From contig NZ_QZEZ01000002.1 in assembly GCF_003594885.1 (NCBI RefSeq), positions 372,001-436,000 of the forward strand: a DNA stretch of 64,000 bases. The letters are read 5' to 3'. Below, in pieces: positions 25,321-31,925 of this stretch. Below the pieces are notes generated by a model. The model was not told where the DNA came from, made no database searches, and saw only the letters and a list, made by a program, of their open reading frames with translations. Both the position numbers and the translations under genes were made by a program. The stretch comes from Vallicoccus soli. Lineage in GTDB: Bacteria; Actinomycetota; Actinomycetes; Motilibacterales; Motilibacteraceae. Within the stretch, counting starts at the first letter, position 1, and every line of letters starts with the position of its first letter.

Positions 25321-26732
25321 CGGCCACCGCCAGCGGGTCCGACCTCGCGGTCGAGATCGACCCGCGCAGCCCGGTCCTGCGCCTGCGCCGCTACTTCGAC
25401 GAGGGCACCTGCGAGCTCATCACCGACGTCGACCGCAGCGGCATGCTCGCCGCGGTCGGGCTGGTCGAGGGCGCGCGGGTCGTCGCGTTCGCGTCCGACC
25501 CGACGATCCAGGGCGGCGCGATGGGCGAGGAGGGCTGCCGGGTCATCCTCACCGCGTACGAGCGCGCCCTCGCCGACGGCGTCCCCGTCGTCGGCCTGTG
25601 GGCCTCCGGCGGCGCGCGGCTGCGCGAGGGCGTCGTCTCGCTGCACGCCGTCGGGCAGGTCTTCGCGATCATGACGCGGGCCTCGGGCAAGGTCCCGCAG
25701 ATCAGCGTCGTGCTCGGGCCGGCCGCCGGCGGCGCCGCGTACGGCCCCGCCCTCACCGACGTCGTCATCCTCGGCCCCGACGGGCGCGTCTTCGTCACCG
25801 GCCCGGACGTCGTCCGCTCCGTCACCGGCGAGGACGTCGACGCCCTGCGCCTCGGCGGCCCGGAGCCGCACGGGCGCCGCTCCGGCGTCGTCCACGTCGT
25901 CGCCGAGACCGAGCAGGACGCGTACGACGAGGCTCGCCGCCTCGCCGCCCTCCTCGGCGACCAGGGCGAGCTGGACCTCGGCGCGGTCGCCGACGTCGAC
26001 CTGGCCGCCTCGCTGCCGGAGTCGTTCAAGCGGGCGTACGACGTGCACCCCCTCATCGCCGACCTGCTCGACGACCGGTCGGCGCTCGAGCTGCACCCGC
26101 GCTGGGCGCCGAACGTCGTGACGACGCTCGGGCGGTTCGGCGGGCGCACCGTCGGCGTCGTCGCCAACAACCCGATGCGCCTCGGCGGCTGCCTCGACTC
26201 CGCCTCGGCGGAGAAGGCCGCCCGCTTCGTGCGGATGTGCGACGCGTTCGGCGTGCCCCTCGTCGTCGTGGTCGACGTGCCGGGCTACCTGCCCGGCGTC
26301 GGCCAGGAGTGGGACGGCGTGGTGCGCCGCGGCGCGAAGCTGCTGCACGCCTTCGCCGAGGCCACGGTCCCGCGGGTCACGCTGGTGACCCGCAAGGCGT
26401 ACGGCGGCGCGTACATCGCCATGAACTCCCGCTCGCTCGGCGCGACCCGGGTGTTCGCCTGGCCCGGCGCGCAGGTCGCCGTCATGGGCGCGGTCGCGGC
26501 GGTGCGCATCCTGCACCGGCGCAAGCTCGCCGAGGTGCCCGAGGACGCCCGGGCCCAGGTGGAGGTCGAGCTCGCCGAGGAGCACGAGGTGCTCGCCGGC
26601 GGCCTCGCCCGCGCCCAGGAGATCGGCGTCGTCGACGAGGTCGTCGAGCCCGCCGTGACCCGCGGCGCGATCGCCCGCGTCATCGCCGAGGCCCCCCGCA
26701 CCCGCGGGCAGCACGGCAACATCCCGCTCTAG
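25317..26732 (+). CDS. Acyl-CoA carboxylase carboxyltransferase beta subunit (AccD6-like)
   Basis: 471 residues of the biotin-dependent carboxyltransferase family (AccD/PccB). The first half has IQGGAMGEEGCRVILTAYER, the oxyanion segment LGPAAGGAAYGPALTD, and GPDVVRSVTGEDVDALRLGG; the second half has PGYLPGVGQEWDGVVRRGAK and TRKAYGGAYIAMNSRSLGA. It would make malonyl-CoA or a branched equivalent with an alpha subunit encoded elsewhere. Its GTG overlaps the fabF stop. A carboxyltransferase closing the fab operon recalls accD6 of mycobacteria, while the fabD-fabH-acpP-fabF order is that of Streptomyces. Confidence 0.92.
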   Translation: MTATASGSDLAVEIDPRSPVLRLRRYFDEGTCELITDVDRSGMLAAVGLVEGARVVAFASDPTIQGGAMGEEGCRVILTAYERALADGVPVVGLWASGGARLREGVVSLHAVGQVFAIMTRASGKVPQISVVLGPAAGGAAYGPALTDVVILGPDGRVFVTGPDVVRSVTGEDVDALRLGGPEPHGRRSGVVHVVAETEQDAYDEARRLAALLGDQGELDLGAVADVDLAASLPESFKRAYDVHPLIADLLDDRSALELHPRWAPNVVTTLGRFGGRTVGVVANNPMRLGGCLDSASAEKAARFVRMCDAFGVPLVVVVDVPGYLPGVGQEWDGVVRRGAKLLHAFAEATVPRVTLVTRKAYGGAYIAMNSRSLGATRVFAWPGAQVAVMGAVAAVRILHRRKLAEVPEDARAQVEVELAEEHEVLAGGLARAQEIGVVDEVVEPAVTRGAIARVIAEAPRTRGQHGNIPL

Positions 26733-26753
26733 CCCCGGCGGCGCCGGGCAGGC

Positions 26754-26806
26754 GCATGATCGCGGCCGGGGACCTGCAGGACTGCAGCCCCCGGCCGCGA
26801 TCATGC
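26754..26806 (+). terminator. 18-bp hairpin after the fab operon, built from the repeat core
   Basis: Arms 26754-26771 and 26789-26806 are perfectly complementary over 18 bp around a 17-nt loop. It begins 21 bp after the last gene of the operon and probably ends its transcript or protects its 3' end. The right arm contains the first copy of the 12-bp unit of the array that follows. Confidence 0.65.
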
Positions 26807-26872
26807 AACTCCCCGCCCGCGATCATGCGACCGCCCGGCCGCGATCATGCGACCGCCCGGCCGCGATCATGC
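26795..26872. repeat. Four-copy array of CCGCGATCATGC at exact 22-bp spacing
   Basis: CCGCGATCATGC occurs at 26795, 26817, 26839 and 26861, with 10-bp spacers of two kinds (AACTCCCCGC and GACCGCCCGG, the latter twice), then AACTCCCCGC again after the last copy. An inverted copy lies at 26754. The same core occurs in the REP-like element at 19321-19415, so it belongs to a dispersed family. It lies between convergent genes and is non-coding. Confidence 0.85.
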
Positions 26873-26921
26873 AACTCCCCGCCCGCGCCCCCTGCGGCCC
26901 CGCGGACCAGGGCGGGGTCCG

Positions 26922-27416
26922 TCAGACGACCTGGTGCAGCCAGCGGACCGGCGCGCCCTCGCCGGCGTGGCGGAAGGGCTCGAGCTCCTCGTCCCAGGCG
27001 GCGCCGAGCAGGGCGCGGACCTCGCCCTCGAGCGTGCCCTCCCCCGCGGCGGCGCGCTCCATGGCCGTGCGCAGCCGGTCCTCACCCACGAGGACGTCGC
27101 CGTGCACGCCGGTGGTGCCGCGCCAGAGGCCGAGGTCGGGGGTGTACGCGTAGCGCTCGCCCTCGGTGCCGCGGGACGGCTCCTCGGTGACCTCGAAGCG
27201 CAGCGGCGTCCAGCGGCGCAGCGCGGAGGACAGCGAGGCGCCCAGACCGGCGCGGCCCTGCCACGACAGCTCGGCCCGGTAGGTGCCGGGCGCGGCGGGC
27301 TGCGGCGTCCAGTCCAGGGACACGCGCATGCCGAGGACCGCGCCGAGCGCCCACTCGACGTGCGGGCACAGCGCGGCGGGAGCGGCGTGCACGAACACCA
27401 CACCACGAGTCGTCAC
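26922..27416 (-). CDS. DUF3145 family protein
   Basis: 164 residues. The family pattern is strong: [20 protein letters not shown] near the N-terminus, [19 protein letters not shown], then [10 protein letters not shown] and a C-terminus with [20 protein letters not shown]. The function is unknown, but in Streptomyces a DUF3145 gene also lies next to the fab operon, hinting at a link with lipid synthesis. AGGAGG precedes GTG 27416. It converges on the fab operon and diverges from the cold-shock gene. Confidence 0.88.
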   Translation of the reverse strand: MTTRGVVFVHAAPAALCPHVEWALGAVLGMRVSLDWTPQPAAPGTYRAELSWQGRAGLGASLSSALRRWTPLRFEVTEEPSRGTEGERYAYTPDLGLWRGTTGVHGDVLVGEDRLRTAMERAAAGEGTLEGEVRALLGAAWDEELEPFRHAGEGAPVRWLHQVV

Positions 27417-27562
27417 CGGAACCTCCTGCTGTCCGAGGTGCGCCTTCCCCTGCGACCTCGACCCGCGGACGTCCCTGCGGCTCCTGCTCCTCGCACAGTC
27501 TGCACCACGCGTCCCGCCAGCACCAGCAGCACCGCGCGTGTCGCCCTGCGCGACCCTCGTGC

Positions 27563-27586
27563 GCGTGCGCGCACGCGGTGTACGCT
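27563..27586 (+). promoter_or_regulatory. Promoter region of the cold-shock gene
   Basis: TACGCT (27581-27586) is a good -10. The perfect 14-bp palindrome GCGTGCGCGCACGC (27563-27576) lies just upstream, over the spacer. The resulting leader of about 105 nt before ATG 27699 fits the long 5' leaders of cold-shock mRNAs. The remainder of the 282-bp divergent gap shows nothing else I can name. Confidence 0.45.
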
Positions 27587-27698
27587 CCGAGCGGTCGACC
27601 GAAGCCCGCAGTGGTGCTCAGCACGCCGGTGGGAGCCGGACGCACCCTGCCGCGCACCACGCGCGGCCGACCTGCAGGTTCCACCGAGGAGAAGCAGC

Positions 27699-27902
27699 AT
27701 GGCGCAGGGCACCGTGAAGTGGTTCAACGCCGAGAAGGGCTACGGCTTCATCGCCGTCGACGACGGCTCGGCCGACGTCTTCGTCCACTTCTCGGCCATC
27801 ATGGGCAGCGGCTACCGCTCGCTCGACGAGGGTCAGCGCGTCGAGTTCGAGGTCACGCAGGGCCAGAAGGGCCCGCAGGCCGAGCAGGTCCGCGCCCTCT
27901 GA
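27699..27902 (+). CDS. Cold-shock domain protein (CspA family)
   Basis: A 67-residue single-strand nucleic acid-binding protein. Both RNA-binding motifs are intact: [15 protein letters not shown] (RNP1, KGYGFI) and DVFVHFSAI (RNP2), followed by [20 protein letters not shown]. It acts as an RNA chaperone or transcription antiterminator. GAGGAGAAG precedes the ATG. It is monocistronic and followed by a strong hairpin. Confidence 0.97.
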   Translation: MAQGTVKWFNAEKGYGFIAVDDGSADVFVHFSAIMGSGYRSLDEGQRVEFEVTQGQKGPQAEQVRAL

Positions 27903-27944
27903 CGACGACCCGCTGACAGCGGCGCGCAGCCGCCCGCCGCGCAC

Positions 27945-27977
27945 CGGCCCCGGCCCCCCTCAGGGGGACCGGGGCCG
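27945..27977 (+). terminator. Hairpin after the cold-shock gene
   Basis: CGGCCCCGG (27945-27953) pairs with CCGGGGCCG (27969-27977), and the inner C-run and G-run extend the stem. It ends the csp transcript and faces the convergent vWA gene. Confidence 0.6.
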
Positions 27978-28011
27978 ACGTGCGTCCAGGGCCGACGTGC
28001 GTCCGGGGCCG
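27972..28011 (+). repeat. 17-bp tandem repeat, 2.3 copies
   Basis: GGGCCGACGTGCGTCC plus one base occurs at 27972 and 27989, with a partial third copy at 28006. It lies in the convergent gap between the cold-shock gene and the vWA gene, partly inside the terminator hairpin. Confidence 0.7.
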
Positions 28012-28074
28012 TGCTGCCGGCCCCCGCTGCCGGGGTCCCTGCTGGGGGTGGGGGCGCCGGCCGGGACGCCCGGG

Positions 28075-29046
28075 TCAGGGCAGGCGCGCGAACCACCGCA
28101 GCGACCCGGCGGCCGCCGCGAGGGCGAGCAGCAGCGCTCCCCCGACGAACCAGGTCGTCGCGTCGCGCCGCTCCACCCGGTAGCCGATCGACGCGCCGAT
28201 GTCGTCGTACACCTCGCCGAGCTCGTCGCCCGTCGCGGCCTCGTACGCCTGCCCCCCGGTCGCCTCGGCGAGGGCGGCCAGCGCCTCGGCGTCCACCGGC
28301 ACCGGGACGAGCTGGCCCTGGGTCTCCACGACGCCGTCCTCGGTGCCGTACGCGATGGTGGAGACGGGGACCCCCGCCTCGGACGCCGCGTCGGCCGCGT
28401 CCTCCGGCCCGCGCCCGACGGTGTTGGTCCCGTCGCTGAGCAGCACGATGCGCGCCGGGGCCGGGGTCCCGTCGCCGCCCTGCACCGACGCGGCCTCGGC
28501 CTCGATGGCGGCGAGCGAGGCGTACACCGCCTCGCCGATGGCGGTGGAGGGCCCGAGCTGCAGGCGCTGCACCGCGGCCGCCAGCGCCTCGTGGTCCCGG
28601 GTCGGGGCCACCTCGAGCGTGGCCCCGCCGTTGAAGGACACCAGCCCGACGGCGAAGTCCTCCGGCAGCTCGTCGACGAAGTCCGCCGCCGCCTCCTTGG
28701 CCACGGCGAAGCGCGAGGGCTCCACGTCGGTCGCCTGCATGGAGATCGAGGTGTCGACGGCGACGATCACGCTCGCCCGCTCCCGCGGCACCCGGGTGTC
28801 GGCCTCGGGGCGGGCCACGGCGAGCACGAGCAGGGCGACGCAGCCCAGGAACGCCGCGGCGGGCACGTGCCGTCGCCACGCCGGCCGGCGCGGCGCGACC
28901 TTGTCGAGCAGCGCCAGGGCGGTGAAGCGGACGGCGTAGTCGCGCCGGCGGCGCTGGGCCAGCAAGTAGAGGACGACGAGCGCGAGGACGCCGAGGAGCA
29001 GCCACAGCCGGGCGGGGGCCTCGAAGGAGAGCGTGAGCGGGTTCAC
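28075..29046 (-). CDS. vWA domain membrane protein (BatA-like)
   Basis: 323 residues. Two N-terminal helices (LWLLLGVLALVVLYLLA and AAFLGCVALLVLAVARP) flank a basic loop. A von Willebrand A domain follows with an intact MIDAS metal site (VIVAVDTSISMQATD, later IVLLSDGTNTVG), and a last helix (WFVGGALLLALAAAAG) sits near the C-terminus. It is the last gene of a moxR-DUF58-vWA operon and overlaps the DUF58 gene by 4 bp. Such operons act as chaperone-like systems for metal insertion or envelope stress (Bat, MoxR); the client is unknown. Confidence 0.88.
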   Translation of the reverse strand: MNPLTLSFEAPARLWLLLGVLALVVLYLLAQRRRRDYAVRFTALALLDKVAPRRPAWRRHVPAAAFLGCVALLVLAVARPEADTRVPRERASVIVAVDTSISMQATDVEPSRFAVAKEAAADFVDELPEDFAVGLVSFNGGATLEVAPTRDHEALAAAVQRLQLGPSTAIGEAVYASLAAIEAEAASVQGGDGTPAPARIVLLSDGTNTVGRGPEDAADAASEAGVPVSTIAYGTEDGVVETQGQLVPVPVDAEALAALAEATGGQAYEAATGDELGEVYDDIGASIGYRVERRDATTWFVGGALLLALAAAAGSLRWFARLP

Positions 29047-30023
29047 CGGCGGGCCCCCAGCGCCCGGGTGCGCCGCTCGGCGAGCACGTGCCGGGCGACG
29101 TCGCGCACCCAGTCGCGGTCGGTGCGCAGCGCCAGGTGCCGCGCGCCGCTGCGCCGCAGCACCGCCGCGAGGGCGTCGCGCCGCTCGGCGGCCGCGGCGG
29201 CGTAGCGCTCGCGCAGGCGCCGCGAGCCCGTCCAGACGTCGCGGCGGGCGCCGGTCTCCGGGTCGACCACGGCGAGCAGCCCGACGTCCGGCAGCTCGTG
29301 CTCGCGCGGGTCGGCGACCTCGACGGCGAGCACGTCGTGGCGCGCGGCGAGCAGGCGCAGCGGGCGCTCCCACGGCACGTCGCCGTCCACCGGGTCCCCG
29401 TCGAGGAAGTCGGAGACCACGACGACGAGCCCGCGGCGGCGCGCCTGCGCCAGCGCCGTCCCCAGGGCGGCGGCGAGGTCCGCCCCGCCGGGCGCGGGTC
29501 CGCGCCGGTCCGCCTCCGAGCGCGGCGCGGTCACGAGCAGGCGCAGCAGGCGCAGCAGCGGCTCGCGCCCCTGCGCGGCGGGGAGCCGGCGCACGCCGCG
29601 CTCGTGGGCGACGACGGCGCCGAGCCGGTTGCCGCCGCGCAGGGTGAGGAAGCCGACGGCCGCCGCGGCGCCCGCGGCCAGGTCGCGCTTCTCCATGAGG
29701 GCGGTGCCGAAGTCCATGCTCGCGCTGGCGTCCACCACCAGCGTCGTCTCGAGCTCGCGGTCGGCGACGAGGTCCCGCACGTGCGGGACCGTGGTGCGGG
29801 CGGTCACCGCCCAGTCCATCCGGCGCACGTCGTCCTCGCCGGGGACGTACTCGCGCGACTCCGCCGGCTCCGAGCCGTGGCCGGGCACCAGCCCCAGGTG
29901 CTGGCCCTGGAGCAGGCCGTCGAGGCGCCGGGTCACGGTGAGCTCGAGGCGCCGCAGCGCCGCCTCCGGCGCGCCGGGCGCCCCCGGACGCGCCCCGGGG
30001 ACGAGCGGGAGGACCCCGCTCAC
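29043..30023 (-). CDS. DUF58 domain protein
   Basis: 326 residues. The family signature is GSEPAESREYVPGEDDVRRM followed by DWAVTARTTVPHVRDL, and a degenerate vWA-type fold with LVVDASASMDFG and LVVVVSDFLDGDPVDGD. No membrane segments. It is the middle gene of the MoxR operon, overlapping its neighbours by 4 bp at both ends. It presumably links the MoxR ATPase to the vWA membrane protein; the exact role is unknown. Confidence 0.9.
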   Translation of the reverse strand: MSGVLPLVPGARPGAPGAPEAALRRLELTVTRRLDGLLQGQHLGLVPGHGSEPAESREYVPGEDDVRRMDWAVTARTTVPHVRDLVADRELETTLVVDASASMDFGTALMEKRDLAAGAAAAVGFLTLRGGNRLGAVVAHERGVRRLPAAQGREPLLRLLRLLVTAPRSEADRRGPAPGGADLAAALGTALAQARRRGLVVVVSDFLDGDPVDGDVPWERPLRLLAARHDVLAVEVADPREHELPDVGLLAVVDPETGARRDVWTGSRRLRERYAAAAAERRDALAAVLRRSGARHLALRTDRDWVRDVARHVLAERRTRALGARR

Positions 30024-31099
30024 GCGCCGCGCTCCTCGTGGTCGAGGACCACGGTCGGCTCGTCGGCCGCGTGCGCTCCCCCGCCGGCGCCCGCCGCTGC
30101 CGGCGCCCCCGCAGCGGCGTCCTGCCCGGGGCTGACCCGCGGCTGGGGCACGACGGCGCGCACCCGCTCGACGACTTGGCGGGGGTCGATGCCGTCGGCG
30201 AGGGCGTCGAAGGACAGCACGAGCCGGTGCGGCAGGACGTCCTCGGCGACGTCGCCGACGTCGCCCGGCAGCACGTAGTCCCGCCCACGCAGCAGCGCGA
30301 GGGCCCGCGCCGCCGCGACGAGGCCGAGCGAGGCGCGCGGGCCGGCGCCGTACGCGAGGGCCCGCCCCACCTCGGGCACCCCGTGCGCGGCCGGGTCGCG
30401 GGTGGCCAGGACGAGCCGGACGGCGTACTCGACGACGGCGTGGTGCACGAACACCCGGTCGGCCGCCCCCTGCAGCGCGCGCAGCCGGTCCGGGTCGAGC
30501 ACCTGCGACGCGCTGGGCGGGGCCACGCTCATCCGCCCGACGATGGCGACCTCCTCGGCTGCGGTCGGGTACGGCACGTGGACCTTGAGCAGGAACCGGT
30601 CCCGCTGCGCCTCGGGCAGCTGGTAGACACCGTCGCTCTCGATGGGGTTCTGGGTGGCGAGGACGAGGAACGGGTCGGGGACGCGGTACGTCGTGCCGCC
30701 GAGGCTCACCTGCCGCTCGGCCATGACCTCCAGCAGCGCGGACTGCACCTTGGCCGGGGCGCGGTTGACCTCGTCGGCGAGGACGAAGTTCGCGAACACC
30801 GGGCCGGGCTCGACGTCGAACGACTCCGTCGAGGGCTTGTAGACCCGGGTGCCGACGACGTCGCTCGGCACGAGGTCCGGGGTGAACTGGATGCGGGCGA
30901 AGGACCCGCCGACGACCTGCGCCAGCGTCTGCACCGCGAGCGTCTTCGCGACGCCGGGCACGCCCTCCAGGAGCACGTGGCCGCGGGCGAGGACCGCGAC
31001 GAGCATCCGCTCGACCATCCGGTCCTGGCCGACGATGACGCGCTTGACCTCGAACAGGGCGCGCTCGAGCTCCGCGCCGGCGGTGGTGGGGTGGGCCAT
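30020..31099 (-). CDS. MoxR-family AAA+ ATPase
   Basis: 359 residues. Walker A is LLEGVPGVAKTLAVQTLA (near residue 46), Walker B is FVLADEVNRAPAKVQSALLE, and sensor 1 lies in FLVLATQNPIESDGVYQLPE; the lid domain follows. The C-terminal ~40 residues are an Ala/Gly-rich tail not usual in the family. It powers assembly or metal loading of protein complexes with the DUF58 and vWA partners encoded downstream. ATG 31099 has CACCAT 6 nt upstream, suggesting a leaderless start. Confidence 0.93.
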   Translation of the reverse strand: MAHPTTAGAELERALFEVKRVIVGQDRMVERMLVAVLARGHVLLEGVPGVAKTLAVQTLAQVVGGSFARIQFTPDLVPSDVVGTRVYKPSTESFDVEPGPVFANFVLADEVNRAPAKVQSALLEVMAERQVSLGGTTYRVPDPFLVLATQNPIESDGVYQLPEAQRDRFLLKVHVPYPTAAEEVAIVGRMSVAPPSASQVLDPDRLRALQGAADRVFVHHAVVEYAVRLVLATRDPAAHGVPEVGRALAYGAGPRASLGLVAAARALALLRGRDYVLPGDVGDVAEDVLPHRLVLSFDALADGIDPRQVVERVRAVVPQPRVSPGQDAAAGAPAAAGAGGGAHAADEPTVVLDHEERGA

Positions 31100-31182
31100 G
31101 CAGCCATGGTGACCCGCCGCGGCGCCGGTACGCCCGCGGGGAGCGTCCCGGCGGGCGTACTCTCAGCGACTTCTCAGGCTGC

Positions 31183-31572
31183 TCACGGCTGCGAGGTGTC
31201 GCCGCGCCCGCGCAGGAAGACCGCGATGAGGGCGACGAGGTCGGTGACGCCGAGGACGGTCCCGGAGATGCCGTGCCCGCCGTCGATGAGCCAGGCGGAG
31301 ACGGCGAAGACGAGCACGACGATGCCGAGGCCGAAGACCTGCCCCAGCCGCTCGGTGCGCAGGGCCCCTTCGACGAGGGCGGTCTCCATGTCCATCCGGT
31401 GCTCGGACTGGCTCTCCAGCAGCTTCATGATGCGGTCCGCGGCGCCGGGGAGCACCTGCTCGTAGCGCTGCACCGCGTCCGGCGAGGGCAGCGGTCCGGT
31501 GGGCGGGGCGGGGGCCGCGGCCGGGGCGGCGGGAGCCCCCGCGGGCCGGTCGGTGCGGCGGCGGTCGCTCAC
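31183..31572 (-). CDS. DUF2335 family membrane protein
   Basis: 129 residues. A Pro/Ala-rich N-terminus leads into the DUF2335 pattern: QRYEQVLPGAADRIMKLLES, QSEHRMDMETAL, then two hydrophobic helices (LGIVVLVFAVSAWLI and VLGVTDLVALIAVFL) joined by a GGHGISG turn. The function is unknown. Its GTG overlaps the stop of the small gene upstream by 4 bp, so the two are probably translated together. Confidence 0.8.
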   Translation of the reverse strand: MSDRRRTDRPAGAPAAPAAAPAPPTGPLPSPDAVQRYEQVLPGAADRIMKLLESQSEHRMDMETALVEGALRTERLGQVFGLGIVVLVFAVSAWLIDGGHGISGTVLGVTDLVALIAVFLRGRGDTSQP

Positions 31573-31835
31573 GGGGCCCCGTCCCCCGTGCCGGGGCCGG
31601 TGCCCGTGATCGCGTCGAGCCCCTCGAGGCGCTCGAGGTTGGCGTGCACGTCCGCCGTGATCCGGGCGAGGTCGGACCCGTCGACGAGCCGCTCGGGGCC
31701 GAAGCGGGCCGCCATCGTCCACAGCCGCCCGGTGCCGGCCACCGCGGCGACCGAGCCGACGCCGTGCCGCGCGCTGGGCAGCGGCAGGCCGTAGAGCGTC
31801 GTGGGGCGCCGCGGGCGGCGCGGGGTGGCGGGCAC
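31569..31835 (-). CDS. Small protein of unknown function paired with DUF2335
   Basis: 88 residues with a basic, Arg/Pro-rich start and a soluble middle (WTMAARFGPERLVDGSDLAR, then VHANLERLEGLDAITGTG). I do not recognise a family. It is leaderless: TAGGGT (31842-31847) lies 6 nt before GTG 31835. The 4-bp overlap with the DUF2335 gene suggests a functional pair. Confidence 0.55.
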   Translation of the reverse strand: MPATPRRPRRPTTLYGLPLPSARHGVGSVAAVAGTGRLWTMAARFGPERLVDGSDLARITADVHANLERLEGLDAITGTGPGTGDGAP

Positions 31836-31841
31836 GGCACC

Positions 31842-31847
31842 ACCCTA
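31842..31847 (-). promoter_or_regulatory. -10 box TAGGGT of the DUF2335 pair
   Basis: TAGGGT on the minus strand lies 6 nt upstream of GTG 31835, giving a leaderless two-gene transcript. Confidence 0.55.
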
Positions 31848-31925
31848 GGACCGCGGCGGCCCGCGCCCCGGGACGCGCGCCGCCGCCGCCCGCGGTCCGG
31901 GCCCGGGCGGCTCCGCGGGGACGGG

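Noticed and set aside
26795-26872. CRISPR array reading of the 22-bp periodic repeat.
   Set aside because: The unit is 12 bp with 10-bp spacers, two of the spacers are identical, and there are no cas genes in the window.
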